Under the pieces are notes generated by a model, which worked only from the letters and a program-made list of their open reading frames with translations, was not told the origin of the DNA and searched no databases. From Wuchereria bancrofti (taxonomy: Eukaryota; Nematoda; Chromadorea; Rhabditida; Onchocercidae): 64,000 nucleotides of DNA. The stretch covers positions 3,332,399-3,396,398 of the forward strand of contig SSBO01000001.1 in the NCBI GenBank assembly GCA_005281725.1. The letters are read 5' to 3'. Position 1 is the stretch's first letter. Each line of letters begins with the position of its first letter. Both the position numbers and the translations under genes were made by a program. Positions 1-12,630 of the stretch are shown piece by piece.

Positions 1-818
1 ATCAAATGTGCCTACCTAATATTATTATCAAGGGTTAAACACTCATATCAGCATAGAATTTCTTATATTATTTCTTAGTTCTAAAATTAAGCGTCTCATA
101 TCGACTACTCACGATGTCAGTGGAATATCTTTCCTAATTAACAGTAATCAGATTGCTCCGTCTCAATGCAGAAGCTTTCATCAATGATATCTGAGAGTTA
201 AAAATCTTCACAACACCGACTTGCAATATGGCTCACTTTGAGCTTTCCTCCTATCATATATCTTTTATTTCTATGATGGTTATTTCTGTGATTAGTGGCA
301 ATCATTGCGGAAGCATATTTTTCGGAAATTTCAGGCTAGATAAGGACGGATGATCAACAAAATGGAATAATGATCGTATAATTTCGTATAATTTTTCTCA
401 CCGATAAAGAAAAGAACCAACTTGAACAGATGATGTTTGATCGATAGCGATTGTTCTCCTATTTCTAACAGTTGTCGATTTATGCAAAGGCCACAGATGT
501 ATTGCACCAGGTGTTATGGTACACCAGTAAGCTCGCCATTTAGAATTATTGTTTCCTATCAGGTAACGTTTCTTTTTATTGCTTTTGCTACAGTGCAGTA
601 GAAAACCCTGGAGTTAAAAATTGGATAATTACAATTCTCGAAAAAGAAAAGTATTTCACTATACATTATAAGAGATAAATATTACATCATCCTAAATTTA
701 GTTTTTTTGTAAAAAATATCTCAAAACTGCTTATAATCTTGCTCAGCAAGTAATGTCTTCATACGCTACCTTCACAAGAGACTATGGTTGATATTCAACT
801 TAACTAATCTAAAATGAA
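1..818. other. Left edge, no gene recognised
   Basis: No open frame with protein-like composition and splice signals was found on either strand. It lies downstream of the minus-strand gene whose stop codon is at 819-821, so its right part probably holds that gene's 3' UTR. Confidence 0.4.
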
Positions 819-1877
819 TCAGATAGGAAAGGTGAAGGACTCATCAGCAAATGCTAACCATTCCAGGATGTTCCGATGATTCATGCCAATTTTGGTTAGT
901 TTGCAATCATAAATCTGAACTTGCGTTTCGCTTCAAATTTAGCTAGTTAAACTAAAGCTGACGTACTAAATATTTTAAGACTGAAGGATTTCGTTGAATG
1001 TATCTTGCAGATTCAGATCATTCCAAAATCTATACGTTACGAAATTTTTACAATAGAAACTGGTAAGCACCGTACCTTTTACACTATTCAGTTATCTTTT
1101 TCTTTCCATTTCTTATTTTTCATGTAACAAAACAGTGTGGAGTTAAATTACTAATGAAGCAAAGATCAAATTAATAAATCGCCACCGGGAAGTTAATGTT
1201 CACATTACACAATTAGCGATTAACACAATGTTTTGTAATAATGTTCGTTCCGAAAACTGTAAAGTACCAGCCAGATAAAGCCAAATTCAATCCTCTAAAC
1301 TTATCCTGCTCTTTTGCATAACTTTAGAAAAACTCCATAAATTGCAGACCTTACAAATAACATACTCTACATATCGCTCAAAAATCCTGTCTACCAGTGG
1401 TTCGAACTGTTTTCGATCCGGGAACAGCAAATCACACATCCGCAACAAATCATGAAAAGTTATGGCGTTGGACCGTATCAAAGTTGGTAAACTGTTTTGT
1501 GCGTACTCAATTCCATGATTTAGCCTGGAATGATTGGAAATGAAATCACTCTTTAATTATTTCGTCGAAAATTAAGTAAATGAGATACAATGATCTGGAC
1601 ACTTCCGATCGAAAATTCATCCGCTTCGATATTATTTTCAGTTTATTATTTCTATAATTTCTACCACATCTTCTGATAACTTTTGCGTGACTCCAGAATC
1701 TGCGTCCGAAAATGATCACCTGAACAACTGTCCAATGATAAAATGAGCTTGATGTGGACTTATATGGTGTTGATTATCACTAAATACGATAAACAAACGA
1801 TGGAGACGTTGTAGCAATGGATCTTCAGTGAATACATCCAAAATTTTCACTGCTGAGGCTGATGATTTTTGAGTCAT
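819..1877 (-). CDS. Small unrecognised nematode protein, about 140-155 aa, 3-4 exons
   Basis: I do not recognise the family. The frame is built from exons 1877-1720, 1524-about 1362, possibly 1256-1209, and 914-819. Phases agree at the first junction (AG|G) and the gene ends in TGA. The chosen ATG (MTQKSS) sits 72 nt inside an exon that starts after a T-rich AG at 1951-1950, a good spliced-leader acceptor. That leader contains a short upstream ORF (ATG ATT GCA TAA). The protein looks helical and hydrophobic-rich, with stretches such as ILDVFTEDPLLQRL, FHDLLRMCDLLFPDR and RNILEWLAFADESF. No signal peptide or obvious catalytic motif is visible. The end of exon 2 is uncertain: the strong donor at 1354 splices in frame to an acceptor at 920, skipping the 1256-1209 exon, whereas a weak donor at 1361 would include it. 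It could be a small adaptor or complex subunit, but no function is assigned. Confidence 0.55.
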
Positions 1878-1949
1878 TCGGGTTAGTTGAATTATGCAAT
1901 CATAACAGGGCTTTTAAGTGTATATGTTGGAATTGAATGACTTAAGCAC

Positions 1950-4900
1950 CTAAAAAAATTCTTGAAAGCTTATATTTTAATACAAAGAAAAAAATAAGGA
2001 TGCCATGCAAACGAAGATTATGATATGATATGAATGGATCCAATTCAAATCAAGTATTTCGAATTACTTCTCTCGGAGTGTTGGCAAGTAAGCAATAAAC
2101 ATTAAACGTCCAGACAAATGAGACCAGGTTAAAATAAGTTTTGTAGAAGTCTAAAAAAAAAATTCCGGAAATTAAGTGGGAGCATGTCATCGTGAAGTAT
2201 GGACTTACCAGTCCTACTAAGAAAAATAAAGTGAATTAAAACTTCTTTTGACCAACAATAACAGACCCAATCCACATAAACAATATAGGTAATTTAAAAA
2301 TTAAAATAAATGTCTAACAGTGAATATTAATTAAACTTGGAACATGTAACTTATTCCAAAATTAATGGCCATTGGAAAGCATGAAAACAACTTCTATTAC
2401 ATGTGAAATATATGTATATACAATACAAGTTCACTGCTTTAATTCAAACCTTTGTAATGTAGTGATAACTCGTGGATAATCTCAATCTACTGAACAGCTG
2501 AGCCATAAATGAACACTTCAAGATGATGGTGACAGTTGAGGGTATTTCATTAGTTATAGTTCAGTGTCAGTCTTGTTCACTCCCTCATCCACTATCCTTA
2601 TATTTTGGGTATCAATTCTCTCATCAGTATCACTCTTGATATTATCACTCACATGTGATCATAAAATTTACATAGCTCATGTTTTAGAACGAATCTTTCG
2701 CGTGGTGTAAAAGTTATGCAAGATAAATCAATTGAAAATACATCTAGAAATTACAGATAATCAATCAGAATAAAGTACTCATAAAATTATACGTCTGTGA
2801 TAAACGACAAAATATGAGATATGAAATGGAAGCGATTGTATAAGACTTATTCAGTACACTGAATAAATAATCGTGGAAGAAGAATGGGAACTATTTCACG
2901 AAAAACATAACGTGATAAAAAGAAAGTAAAATTTGATAATTGACCATACGGCAGTGACAATAAAAAATTTGCTTCGGAAGAAAATTTTAAGAATAAATTT
3001 TTTAAAAAAGTATATGAAATAGGAAGTATTGTTACACTTATGTCTTATTATTTATCAGTATTACCATTGTGCGCGACAGATGTTACCGTAAAGATTAATC
3101 TTTGACATTAACAACTTGAAAATAAAATTAACTTTATCAATCCATTCCCTTACGCTTAGTCTTACCGTCAATTTCCCCAAGAAAAGAGCAATTATTGAGA
3201 GGATACATCGCATGTCACACTCAACGAAGTATCACACATGCAGAAAGCAAATATGTAAACAATGAAATCTTCTGCAATTATGCAATCAAGAATCGAAGCT
3301 TCAACTGCACTACTATAGTGTGTGTGGCTGCACTATGTATGTACGTATGTGTATGTGTGTATGTATGTGTGTGTGAGGATGTAATGTGTTGGTGGCGTAC
3401 GTCTGTCGAGAAGCACTGTGACAGCTCATCTCTCCTTCATCAATAGAAGTATCAGCAGCTTCAGCGTTTCAATCTCAACGCACCACATCTGTATGTTGAA
3501 AAGAGATGAGGAAAGGTACTTATCTGATTACGTATACAGTCGTGACGTACGCATTTGCTTACTTCATATGTATGTACTACTTCTCATTATGCATACAATA
3601 TATTCATTGTTGAGTGAACCAGGTAGCACAGCAGCAGTGTGATGTAATTTTTATCTTCTTTTTTCCATCCTATACGTTTAAGAGAAGATTGAAAAAACGA
3701 AACCAACTTATAAATGAGAGAAAGAGATCAGGAGAAGAGGAGGGGACGGTAATTTTCAGTTTTTATAAAAGCAAATTTCCAACACTAACTGTCAGTCTTT
3801 TTTCTGGCCTATGATCTTCGACGACATTGACTATCCATTATGAAGAATAGCTATCACAAGAGAGTTCTACACCACTCGGTGACAATGTTGTGTTGGGAAA
3901 CTTTAGTTTTTTTCATTGACGATAAAGTCCTTATAGTTGGTGGATTGACGTTAAACAAATAGTCGTAATAAAGTTTTTATAAATGTTGTAAGGATTATTG
4001 GATAATATAAAATTATGTCACAGGTGGTTGATCGTAGGAGAAATTTGGTTCGGATCAGCTGCAGCTTGTCAGAGAAACCGATTCGACGCTTGCAATGCCC
4101 AAAAACTGAGCCAAGCCAATGATTTTAACTCCTTATTGGCTTATAACAAAGCGCATAATTACAGTGAGTAAAGAGTTATCACTCTGCGATGACCTTTGAC
4201 CTTTATATAGTGATAGTTGGTTTATGACATTAAGATTGGCAGCAATTTACAACATATTAAGCAATGCACATATTCTTTGTTAACAGATTGTAACATTTTA
4301 GACGCTGAAATACAACTGCAAGATAATCTTGGATAAATGATTTCTTACTTGTGATGTAAATTTGAAACATTTTCATATTTATCTAAGGAATATTCAAAGA
4401 CGATTTTTAGTCTACAAATTTCCATTTTAGAATTTAGTACTAAATTATTTCGAGATTATAAATTTATCTCGGTTTTCCCAACCGAAGATTAAATTGAGAG
4501 GGTTTGAGTAGCTTAACCCCTCCAACATTCCATGCAGGAAGGTACAGAAGGCTATGTTTCATTATGTCTTCATCACAAAGCGAAGTTCATGTGAATGGTC
4601 TTTGAACTTATGGGAGGTGATGACAACGATGGGACAAATGAAATTAACAAGTTCTCTTATTTGTCGTTATTCCTTTACTTCCTTATCAGCTCGTCAACTG
4701 CCACTACCGCATCTGTTCTTTAGTCGAATTCAGGCTTATAACTACTTATCTCGTATGCCGTCTTGATCTACTTCACAATTATCATGTTTCCACTTTTCCC
4801 ACATTCTCTCTTATCATTCCTATCGAAAATCCACTCTTATTCTACACCATACCATCAGGAAATCCATCTTTTTGGCTGTTTGTTCAAGCTTAAGACTGGG

Positions 4901-5120
4901 TAACGTTGTTACGCAGTCGTACGTACTGCGGCCTCTTAATTTTTCATTATATTTTCTTTCTTTCCCATCTATTTTGGTAATAGAACTACTAAATGAGTGA
5001 CGCGTCCCTATCCGTCTCTTCCCTTTTTCGTTACATCTTGTACTCATCTCGTGCCTTTCCATTGTCGTGCGCTACAGGTCTAGTTTAATTTAGGTTACTT
5101 ATCGTTTAGTTCTGGAATAT
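1950..5120. other. Intergenic region, divergent flanks, nothing certain
   Basis: This separates the minus-strand small gene from the plus-strand dehydrogenase, so it holds two promoters. A possible exon-like stretch at 2150-2068 (minus) has a T-rich acceptor and a GTAAT donor, but two of its frames read equally well, so I do not call it. Open frames between 3195 and 5062 are AT-rich or overlap a microsatellite and show no family resemblance. Confidence 0.35.
3318..3377. repeat. GT/ATGT-rich microsatellite
   Basis: Imperfect alternating purine-pyrimidine tract made of GTGT, ATGT and ACGT units. It inflates an open frame across the site (VCVCVYVCVCE), which is therefore not coding. It lies about 1.8 kb upstream of the dehydrogenase start. 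Confidence 0.8.
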
Positions 5121-5138
5121 GTATTTCAGGTGTACAGA
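5121..5138 (+). promoter_or_regulatory. Probable spliced-leader acceptor and 9-nt leader
   Basis: The sequence TATTTCAG ends at 5129, nine bases before the ATG at 5139. A consensus nematode 3' splice site with no upstream coding exon is what a trans-spliced gene shows, and it sets the start of the dehydrogenase. Confidence 0.6.
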
Positions 5139-7869
5139 ATGGTCTGTGAATGTGCATTAGTGTTACTTGGCTGGGTTTTCCTCCTGTATTTGCTATATCA
5201 TTTGATCACAATTCTTTATAATCTCGTTTATCCGTTCTTCATTGCAACCCCCATCAATCTACACAAAGCTGCTGGTGGCAAATGGGCTGGTAAGAAATAC
5301 TCTCCACTGTTTTTTTTCTTTTCCATGGCAAAAATGAAATTTGAGCGTAAAAGTACTTTATTTTAACAGTGCGCAAAGAATAGTTGTAAAATATAAAAGT
5401 TCGAAAATACAATCCAAGTTGAATTTATAATAGAAGTTTTCACTTTACTGCTTCTAGTTGTTACTGGTAGTACCGATGGAATAGGAAAAGCTTATGCTTT
5501 TGAGTTGGCAAGGCGCGGTTTCTCTATTGTTTTAATATCACGTACCCAAAGCAAGTTGTATGCAGTGAAGGAGGAACTTGAAAAAGAATGCGGCATCGAG
5601 GTTTTTCTATCTCCTTTTGCTTTTCTTTAACATATTCATGTTGTTTGTTGATTTTTTTCTCTCAGTACCTTTCTCGAAGACGAACTGAGAAGTGGCCCAA
5701 ACTGAAGTTACACTGTAGGTTGATACCAGTTGTTGTATTAATCAGAATACATACATTTATAAGAATACAGTTTACTTGTTTCCTGAACGTGAATTTCTGT
5801 TTTGTGAACAGTAATGCAATTTAATCATAAATTTTTTTTTCTCTCTTAGTTGGGACTTATTGGAAATTTAACAGGTAACAAAATTCGGAAAAAAAAAATT
5901 TTGAATTATTATTGAGAGCCATAGAGAAATGAACATTACTAAATATTAGTCCCGTGTTTCATTTACAGGGAAAAACTTAGCACTTCAGTTGTTTTTCACG
6001 TTTAATCACAAGATTAAAAATTACAATTTGAGCAGGGATTCACACTTTTACAGGTCAAAACAATTACGTTCGATTTCACCAGTGGAAGTGTCAATGAATA
6101 TGAAAAGACAGTGCTATTTCTGTTGAGACAATTAGACATCGGCATACTGGGTGAGAGTTATACATTGGTATTTCAAGCAGTGAATTCCTTTTTAAAAGAG
6201 TCACTTATGAAAATATGTAGTCCCCACACGTTAAACAAATTAATAAATTACGACTGGTCACGATTCAAAATCGCGTTTTTGAAATTTGGTAGTAAGAAAT
6301 AACGAATTAGAATTATAATTACATATTAAATTAGAATCATTTTCTTGTTGATTACAGATTTTTATACATGAATGCTACAGGCTTCCTTTAAAAATGTATT
6401 CATTTTATACATAGTAAATTATTTTCAGTTAACAACGTTGGTGTAAGCTTCAGTTATCCGGAAGTTATCTATAAGGCAGAAGGTGGTCTTCAAAGACTTG
6501 CAGATGTCGATATTGTTAATACTCTTCCTGTAACTTTGGTAAATTTTAGACAAGCTTTTTTATTCTGATTTTGAATCTGCAGGTATTGTTTCTGGACAAG
6601 AGTTTTTTGCGGCTGTTGGATAATCTTCTGAATTTTCCCACTTAAATTATTATACTTTCATCGGAAAATTTTTGAACACTAGGTTTACAAAACTAGTCAT
6701 GTTATATATCCCACAGAATCCATCACGTTTTATATCATCGTTAAAAATTTAAGCTCGAAATTCGAAGGATTTATTGTGCATTAAAATTCGCCAACTAATT
6801 TTCTTCGAAATGTTTCATTATAAATCTCGAGTTCTTTTACAGTTGTCTGCTGCAATATTGCCTCAAATGGTTGAGCGTAATAATGGCATCATTGTGAATA
6901 TATCCTCTGCTACTGCATATAGTCCACTCAGCTTGCTCAGTGTTTATTCAGCATCAAAGGTAATAGTATTTTTGTGAAACTAGTTGACAAAAATATGAAT
7001 TGTTCACTTTATTTTAGTACTTATTTAATATGAATGAATCCTCCTAGAAATTCAGGTTATTTTTTATCTTCCAAGATAGGTCTATTATGTTACAGAAATA
7101 TGTCACTTGGTTTTCAAATATTTTACAAAAAGAATACGCTCAGACGAATATAATCATCCAGACCGTGTGTCCTATGCTTGTTACTACCAAAATGTCCAAG
7201 GTTATTTTACTGAGTACTACTTTCATTAAGTGACTGAAACAATTATAATAATTTGTATAAACTTTTATTCAAGCTATTTTCATTTTTCTAAATAAGTGAT
7301 AAACTAAATCTTTCGATTTATAACTCTTCTGACAAAATTATCTAACAGCAACTCTATCCACGGATACATTCAATAAAGAGTGTTTTGCAGGTCTCGCGTG
7401 CATCATTCTTTTTCGTGACAGCTGAAGATTTCGCGAAAAATGCAATTAAGACGATTGGAATTGTAAATGAAACAACCGGTTGTTTTTCGCACCAGTTGCA
7501 AGTTTGTTTTTTTATTATTTCGAGTTGCAGCCTTTGTTCAGTAATAAGTTATGACATAGAATACCAACTTTCCATAACTTGTGTCTTCTTTTTTAATTTT
7601 ACAGAATCCCGTACTACTATGCAGCTTCGATTTTCTGCAGTATAGTGACTTAACTTTGTCTGGTGCTGCCTGGAATTCATTCGAATTTTAGGATTGCATT
7701 GGAAGAGACTTTTAATTTTTTCTTATTCAAGATACTTTGTTTCTTTCAGGCTGAAATTGTAAAGAACTTCCCAGAATGGATTGTTGTGCCTTACTTGAGC
7801 GAGAAAACCAAGCTTGTTCGCAAGAAAGCACTCGCAAAAATGGCACGGAATATGAAGACCACTTCATAG
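5139..7869 (+). CDS. HSD17B12: Very-long-chain 3-oxoacyl-CoA / 17-beta-hydroxysteroid reductase (HSD17B12/LET-767 type)
   Basis: NAD(P)H-dependent short-chain dehydrogenase of the ER membrane. In this family the enzymes reduce 3-ketoacyl-CoA during fatty-acid elongation; C. elegans LET-767 also acts in branched-chain lipid and steroid metabolism. Eight exons keep frame: 5139-5289, 5458-5600, 6054-6150, 6429-6538, 6843-6959, 7096-7200, 7391-7501, 7750-7869, giving about 317 aa against 312 in human. An N-terminal hydrophobic segment (residues about 5-30) anchors it. The cofactor loop TGSTDGIGKAY follows at about 53-63, then NNVG at about 132-135, catalytic Ser in NISSA at about 188, and YSASK (Tyr202, Lys206). 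All catalytic residues are present. The last junction (HQLQ to AEIVKNFPEW) was chosen because it matches the human protein; an extra exon near 7606 would bring an early stop. The C-terminus lacks the KKxx-type ER signal of human HSD17B12. Confidence 0.9.
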
Positions 7870-8268
7870 TTCTGCATTCATGATTCATTTTTCCTATTAT
7901 GATGACACTTTCCTCTTTTGCAACACTGTTGGACTTATTCATTTTTTTGCAGATTTGTTTCTTGTTGAGTGTGGTCTCTGGTTCCAGGTCCCTATACTTA
8001 TATCATTTTACAGATCCGTTTAGTTACTGCTAAAACATCATTTAAGAAACTTGCTAAGTGAAATCCCGAGCAAATATATAAGTAGTTCATGTAACAGCTT
8101 AATATTTTTTGTTTCCAGTAGAATATTACAAATTATAAAAAAAAGTTCAAATCTGCATTCTTCCTGACTGTGCACTTAATTTACTTTGATTTTCACCAAT
8201 TTGAAGAAATCTTATCGTTGCTTAAAATGTTTGCATAATTGGAACACCACTGCAATGCAACGTACTGC

Positions 8269-8466
8269 TCACATAAACCAACGAGATGGTGTGGTCAATT
8301 CTGAAAAAATGGATGACAGATGGTCCAGTAAATGAAAGTGGAATCCGCTGCTGAATAAATCATCGAGTTCCAAGACTTGAACTAATAAATTTTCGCGGCT
8401 CACATTCGCTCTGAGGACAGTCTTTATGTCATCCTTTATCCCTTCAAAAAAGAGCAGATCTACCAT
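8269..8466 (-). CDS. Possible 65-aa protein downstream of RPN13
   Basis: Single-exon frame from ATG 8466 to a stop at 8269, with motifs such as DDIKTVLRANVSRENLL and LELDDLFSS. The composition is more protein-like than most chance frames here, being acidic, leucine-rich and probably helical. A T-rich stretch with AATTAG lies about 15 nt upstream of the ATG, so a trans-spliced downstream cistron about 400 bp after RPN13 is conceivable. No homology is recognised. A chance frame between two convergent 3' ends is equally possible. Confidence 0.25.
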   Translation of the reverse strand: MVDLLFFEGIKDDIKTVLRANVSRENLLVQVLELDDLFSSGFHFHLLDHLSSIFSELTTPSRWFM

Positions 8467-8877
8467 TTTATTCAAAAAAGAGTCTAATTAGCATAAATGC
8501 TGCCCGGCCTAGCCACAGAATATTGAAAATCGAAATACAGATTTCACGAACGTCGCTTTTTTGATATATTATAGTCGGTTAAATCTATGAATTTTACAGC
8601 GAATGCTATAATTCCTTCATAGCTATATTAAAATGTTAACTACATTTTCCGGAAGTTAAAATTAGTCTATATATAGTTCTTCTGACCAAGGAAAAAACGA
8701 TATGTAATTTACAAAACTTCGTGACTTCATTCTGACACATTTTCCAGAAGCGAACACCCTTTTTTATGAAAGCAGAAAGATACAACACTCATTAAAATGG
8801 GATCAAATACAAAGACTTGCACCTCATACAATGCAATTCCGTACTGTGTAATGAAAATATGCGTAGTAGGTTGTGTA

Positions 8878-11800
8878 TTAATCGAGGTCCATATGGTCGT
8901 CGGGTTTGTTCCTCTTTGCTTCACGAACAACCTTTTCATTAGTTTCCTCATCTTCAACATCCGACTCCATGTCTGCAGAATTAAGCTGAATTTTAAATGG
9001 CACAGATAACATATGGATCAGTTTAATAATTATAAATAGCCTTCAATTCTACACTGATCGTCAAAAATTTCAGAAACTTAAACTGCAGTCTGAACTTTGC
9101 AGAGATTATATTTAAATCTGTTTTCGCCGGCATATTCAGAAACTTACCAGGATGGGATGAATTTTCAATTTTCATCGCAACTTTTTCCTTCCCACTTTCA
9201 CTCGCTGTAAATTGTGTTGCCCACGCAATCATGTCTGCAACTCACGAATGAGTAACGGTAGAGTCTTTCTTTTCTTAAATATTCCGGAACTTGTCCGCTC
9301 AATTTCCTTGTGTTCGGGAAGTTGCTTAAGAATGAATTTACCTCCATTTCCAGCACCTGTAGCTGTTTTTTCATCAATGCCGAATTGTCGCAGTACTGGT
9401 GCCAACTGTCCAGTCTGCAAGGCATGGCCGAAAATATCAGCTGCTTGCCGAAATTGGGGTGTACGAAGTGTTTGCTCCAGTTCTTCTTGTTTATTGTAGA
9501 TGGGCTCCTTGATATAAACAAAATTAAGATTCACAGATGTAATACTTTCATAATGGAATATCTTCCGTAATTAATATTAGTCCATAATAGATAAAGTTTG
9601 CTTTCCTTCCTAAATTCAACTGATTAGATCCTAACATTAAAACTAAATATAGCCTTCTTGATTGCAGCTAGTAATATTTATCTTATAATATAGATAATTT
9701 TGAAATGGCCTTAGTTTGAAGTGCCAAAATAATAATTCAGCCCACAAAGTTAACCGTAATCTCCAAAATATAATTCTGTTACAAAACTGATCAGCACTAT
9801 GTAAAACGAGAATCCCACCAAAATTCACCTTACTAGCATTTTAACTTCAATGTTTATCTATATTATACAATACTTATGCATCGTTCCAGTTCATTAGTTT
9901 CGAAAAAGCAACTTCACTACATGCTCGCAGCACTAGAATTAATCTGCTGTTTTTAGTTATCAGTCGCTGGTTCTGTATGCAACAGAGGCACAAAGTTCTA
10001 TTTTGAACTATTTTGAAAACTGTACTCATAACTCATACTTCCATGCAACTTATCGTTTACATTTCAATACCATTGAAGCAGTTAAAAAGGAATTACTTGA
10101 TTGGGCAAATGACAAATCAGTCGCTCAGCATATTTACCCAAAACATCGTTGATTTTATCAGCACAGCACAGAACATCAGTAAAGTCAATTGAAGCTGAAA
10201 CGGATATAAAACCTAAAAAATATGACGAGATTTGTGCCATTCAGTAGAAAAATCATTTTTATTGTTAATTAAAACAATGTGAAATATTCTGGAAATCCTA
10301 ACTTCGAGAAATGCTGTTATTTATATCTGCTAAGAGGGACCTGTTTCCTCGGTGAATCGCTTCCGATGAAATTCATATGAATTAGAAACAGTCTTATATA
10401 ATAGTTATGTTATTTGATGCATTATCCCCAGTTTATCTAAACACTTGCATATAGTTTTTCCACATCCTCTGTATAAAAAAAAGGTGCAATGCAACCAGAT
10501 GGACTCAATGAAAGCAGAGAGAACGCTGATTAATGTTCCGTTTTATCGTCTCCTCCGAAATAAAATCTCAATATTAACTGGTGAAATTTCGGGTTTGTCT
10601 CGAAATTTTCAGATCTCCTGGAATAATGACACAGAGCACTACTTAGAATGCTTCAGAACCTACGTTTTCTTCCAGATCCATCAGGCGGCGTTATACTTGC
10701 AATAATTTCTTTCAGCTGCGACAGCTGCACTGCATTATTTGAGGAGCTACTAGCAACAGTTCCATTAGCAGGTGTATTGGATGGTGTTGCTCCCTGCGTG
10801 GATGTTACTCCACTTTCTTCTGAAGCCACTCTAGAAATTATTTTATATATTCACTATTAAAAATTTTAGCTCCATAGATTTTTAAGATATCTAATATTTT
10901 CATTTTTAAGACATTGATAACATTTTTTAAAAATATGAAACATACTTCTATGATGCCATTTAAAAAAATGAAAGCATAACGAGCAAATATATTTAAATCA
11001 CTTTTGAATTCATTCTTATTCGAATTACTAAGTTCTATCTTGTGTTGAAAATTTTCGGGAAAATATTCATAATCTGAAATTCGCCGACCCTAAGTTCCCA
11101 TCCTATCTAATTCTCATCAGAGAAGTATGAATGAAGTTTTCGAATACTGCTTAAGGCAGTACTAACATTAATATTATTATGGTGGGAATAAATAGAAATA
11201 ACACGGGTAAACTACATGTGAATGCTGCGTATGCTAAATGTTAATTGTATTTGTAAAATTTTTGCAAAATGAAAAGATCCTAAAAGAAATGAAATGAAAT
11301 TATTCCAACACAAAGAACCAGAAATCTAACGGATGTGGTGCATCAGTAACAAGCGGAAGTTGCGGCAGAAGATTAGTTGCTTCACTGGCTGATGCACCGT
11401 TGGTATGATTCATCAGTGAAAGTAACTGCATTAATTGGCTTTGATCTAAATTTCCCAATGCTCCAAGTTCACCATCCGCACCAGCATTGCCCAAAGCTGC
11501 TAAAGTACCGAACGATGAAGCACCAGCACGATCGGTTCCTCCGCGTGCTGCTGCTCGTGGTGCTGGAGGATTATTTAACGTTTCATTTACCTAAAAGGCT
11601 CTTTTTCCTTCCTTCCGTGTATTTCTGAATAATTAGTGGTATAAAGAAAAAGCACCTCTTAGACTGGGGATTTCTGAACAATGGCTTTAGCGAACAATGA
11701 TGAAAGCTGGCAGGTTCCAAGCTATACAACTGAAGTCAGTAACAAAGTTTCCATGAAAACGAAAGTCTATGTCCAAAAATTCACGAACGAGTAAAACACA

Positions 11801-12630
11801 TTTTATTACAACAATATTATCATTAAAACATCACATCTTTTTATCGTTCGACCAGAAAACAACTAAATATTATAAAAGATTATTTAATATGAAGAGAAAT
11901 AGATCAAAAGAAACTAACTTTTTTACAATTTTCATCGTCTTTATCAGCTTTACCATCTTGCATCCAGAATAAACGTTTTTCATCTGTGCTTTTGAATTTC
12001 AACATATAGACGCGACCGTCCGTACATTCCTTCACTCGCAAAAACTCTGTGTCACCAGGAAAAATGATCAAATCCTTTAAAAAAAATTTGTGAAGTTGTG
12101 TATGGCCATGGTAGGAAAATCTCTGAACCCCTACTGTATCCGAAAAACTGTAAACATCAAAAACAATTCAATTGCTCACATCAACAATAAGTCCTTTTTA
12201 TCATTATAAAATATTTATGGAAAAACATAGCAACGAAATGCAAAAGATGAAAACTCATTTTGTTTATTGATTTCCTGTGCTAAAAAATTACCACTACAAT
12301 GCTACGAAAGAATCGTGAAATATACATTTTGAAATCATTAAAAGCTTGAATATATGTTGAATAAATGTTGAACATAATGAATCTTAAATAAAAATATATT
12401 AATAATACCACTAACATCAACAATTGCTCCAGTTTCACGATTTTTCCAGCAGAAATGCATTAGTTGATCACTAGATTGCTTGATAAAAACTAATCCTTTC
12501 GTTTTATCAGCCACAACCTTTCGTCTATCTACCGCCGACCCCGCTTGCAAATTCGACCTGCCGGCCTTAATTAATTTTGAAAATCCTTTTATCCATAATC
12601 TAACGCTTGTCGACACTATTTCCACCCTAC
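8878..12630 (-). CDS. rpn-13: Proteasomal ubiquitin receptor RPN13 (ADRM1), 5' exon not found
   Basis: RPN13 sits on the 19S cap, binds ubiquitin through its N-terminal Pru domain and recruits the deubiquitinase UCH37 through a C-terminal DEUBAD domain. Exons read: about 12630-12416, 12074-11919, 11590-about 11300, 10830-10664, 10194-10097, 9507-9342, 9234-9148, 8972-8878. The Pru part carries [30 protein letters not shown] and KRLFWMQD. A Gly/Ser/Ala linker with SQLMQLL follows. DEUBAD spans the last four exons ([37 protein letters not shown]), and the protein ends HMDLD, close to DMSLD of human. The donor of exon 3 is unresolved, since none of the obvious sites matches the phase of exon 4. 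The first listed exon has an in-frame stop just upstream and no ATG, so a short 5' exon must lie between 12.63 and 13.87 kb. Confidence 0.88.

Noticed and set aside
2068..2150. Exon-like stretch reading either KLILTWSHLSGRLMF or FYKTYFNLVSFVWTF
   Set aside because: Both frames look equally protein-like and neither joins the downstream gene in phase, so it is not reported as coding.
9198..9570. Several overlapping frames on both strands around 9.2-9.5 kb
   Set aside because: Only the minus frame containing [15 protein letters not shown] is real (RPN13 DEUBAD); the others are shadows.
12525..12560. A second frame in the RPN13 first exon reads VEFASGVGG, resembling human VEFRAGK
   Set aside because: It meets a stop three codons later. 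The other frame (AGRSNLQAG...VVADKTKG) continues into the Pru domain.
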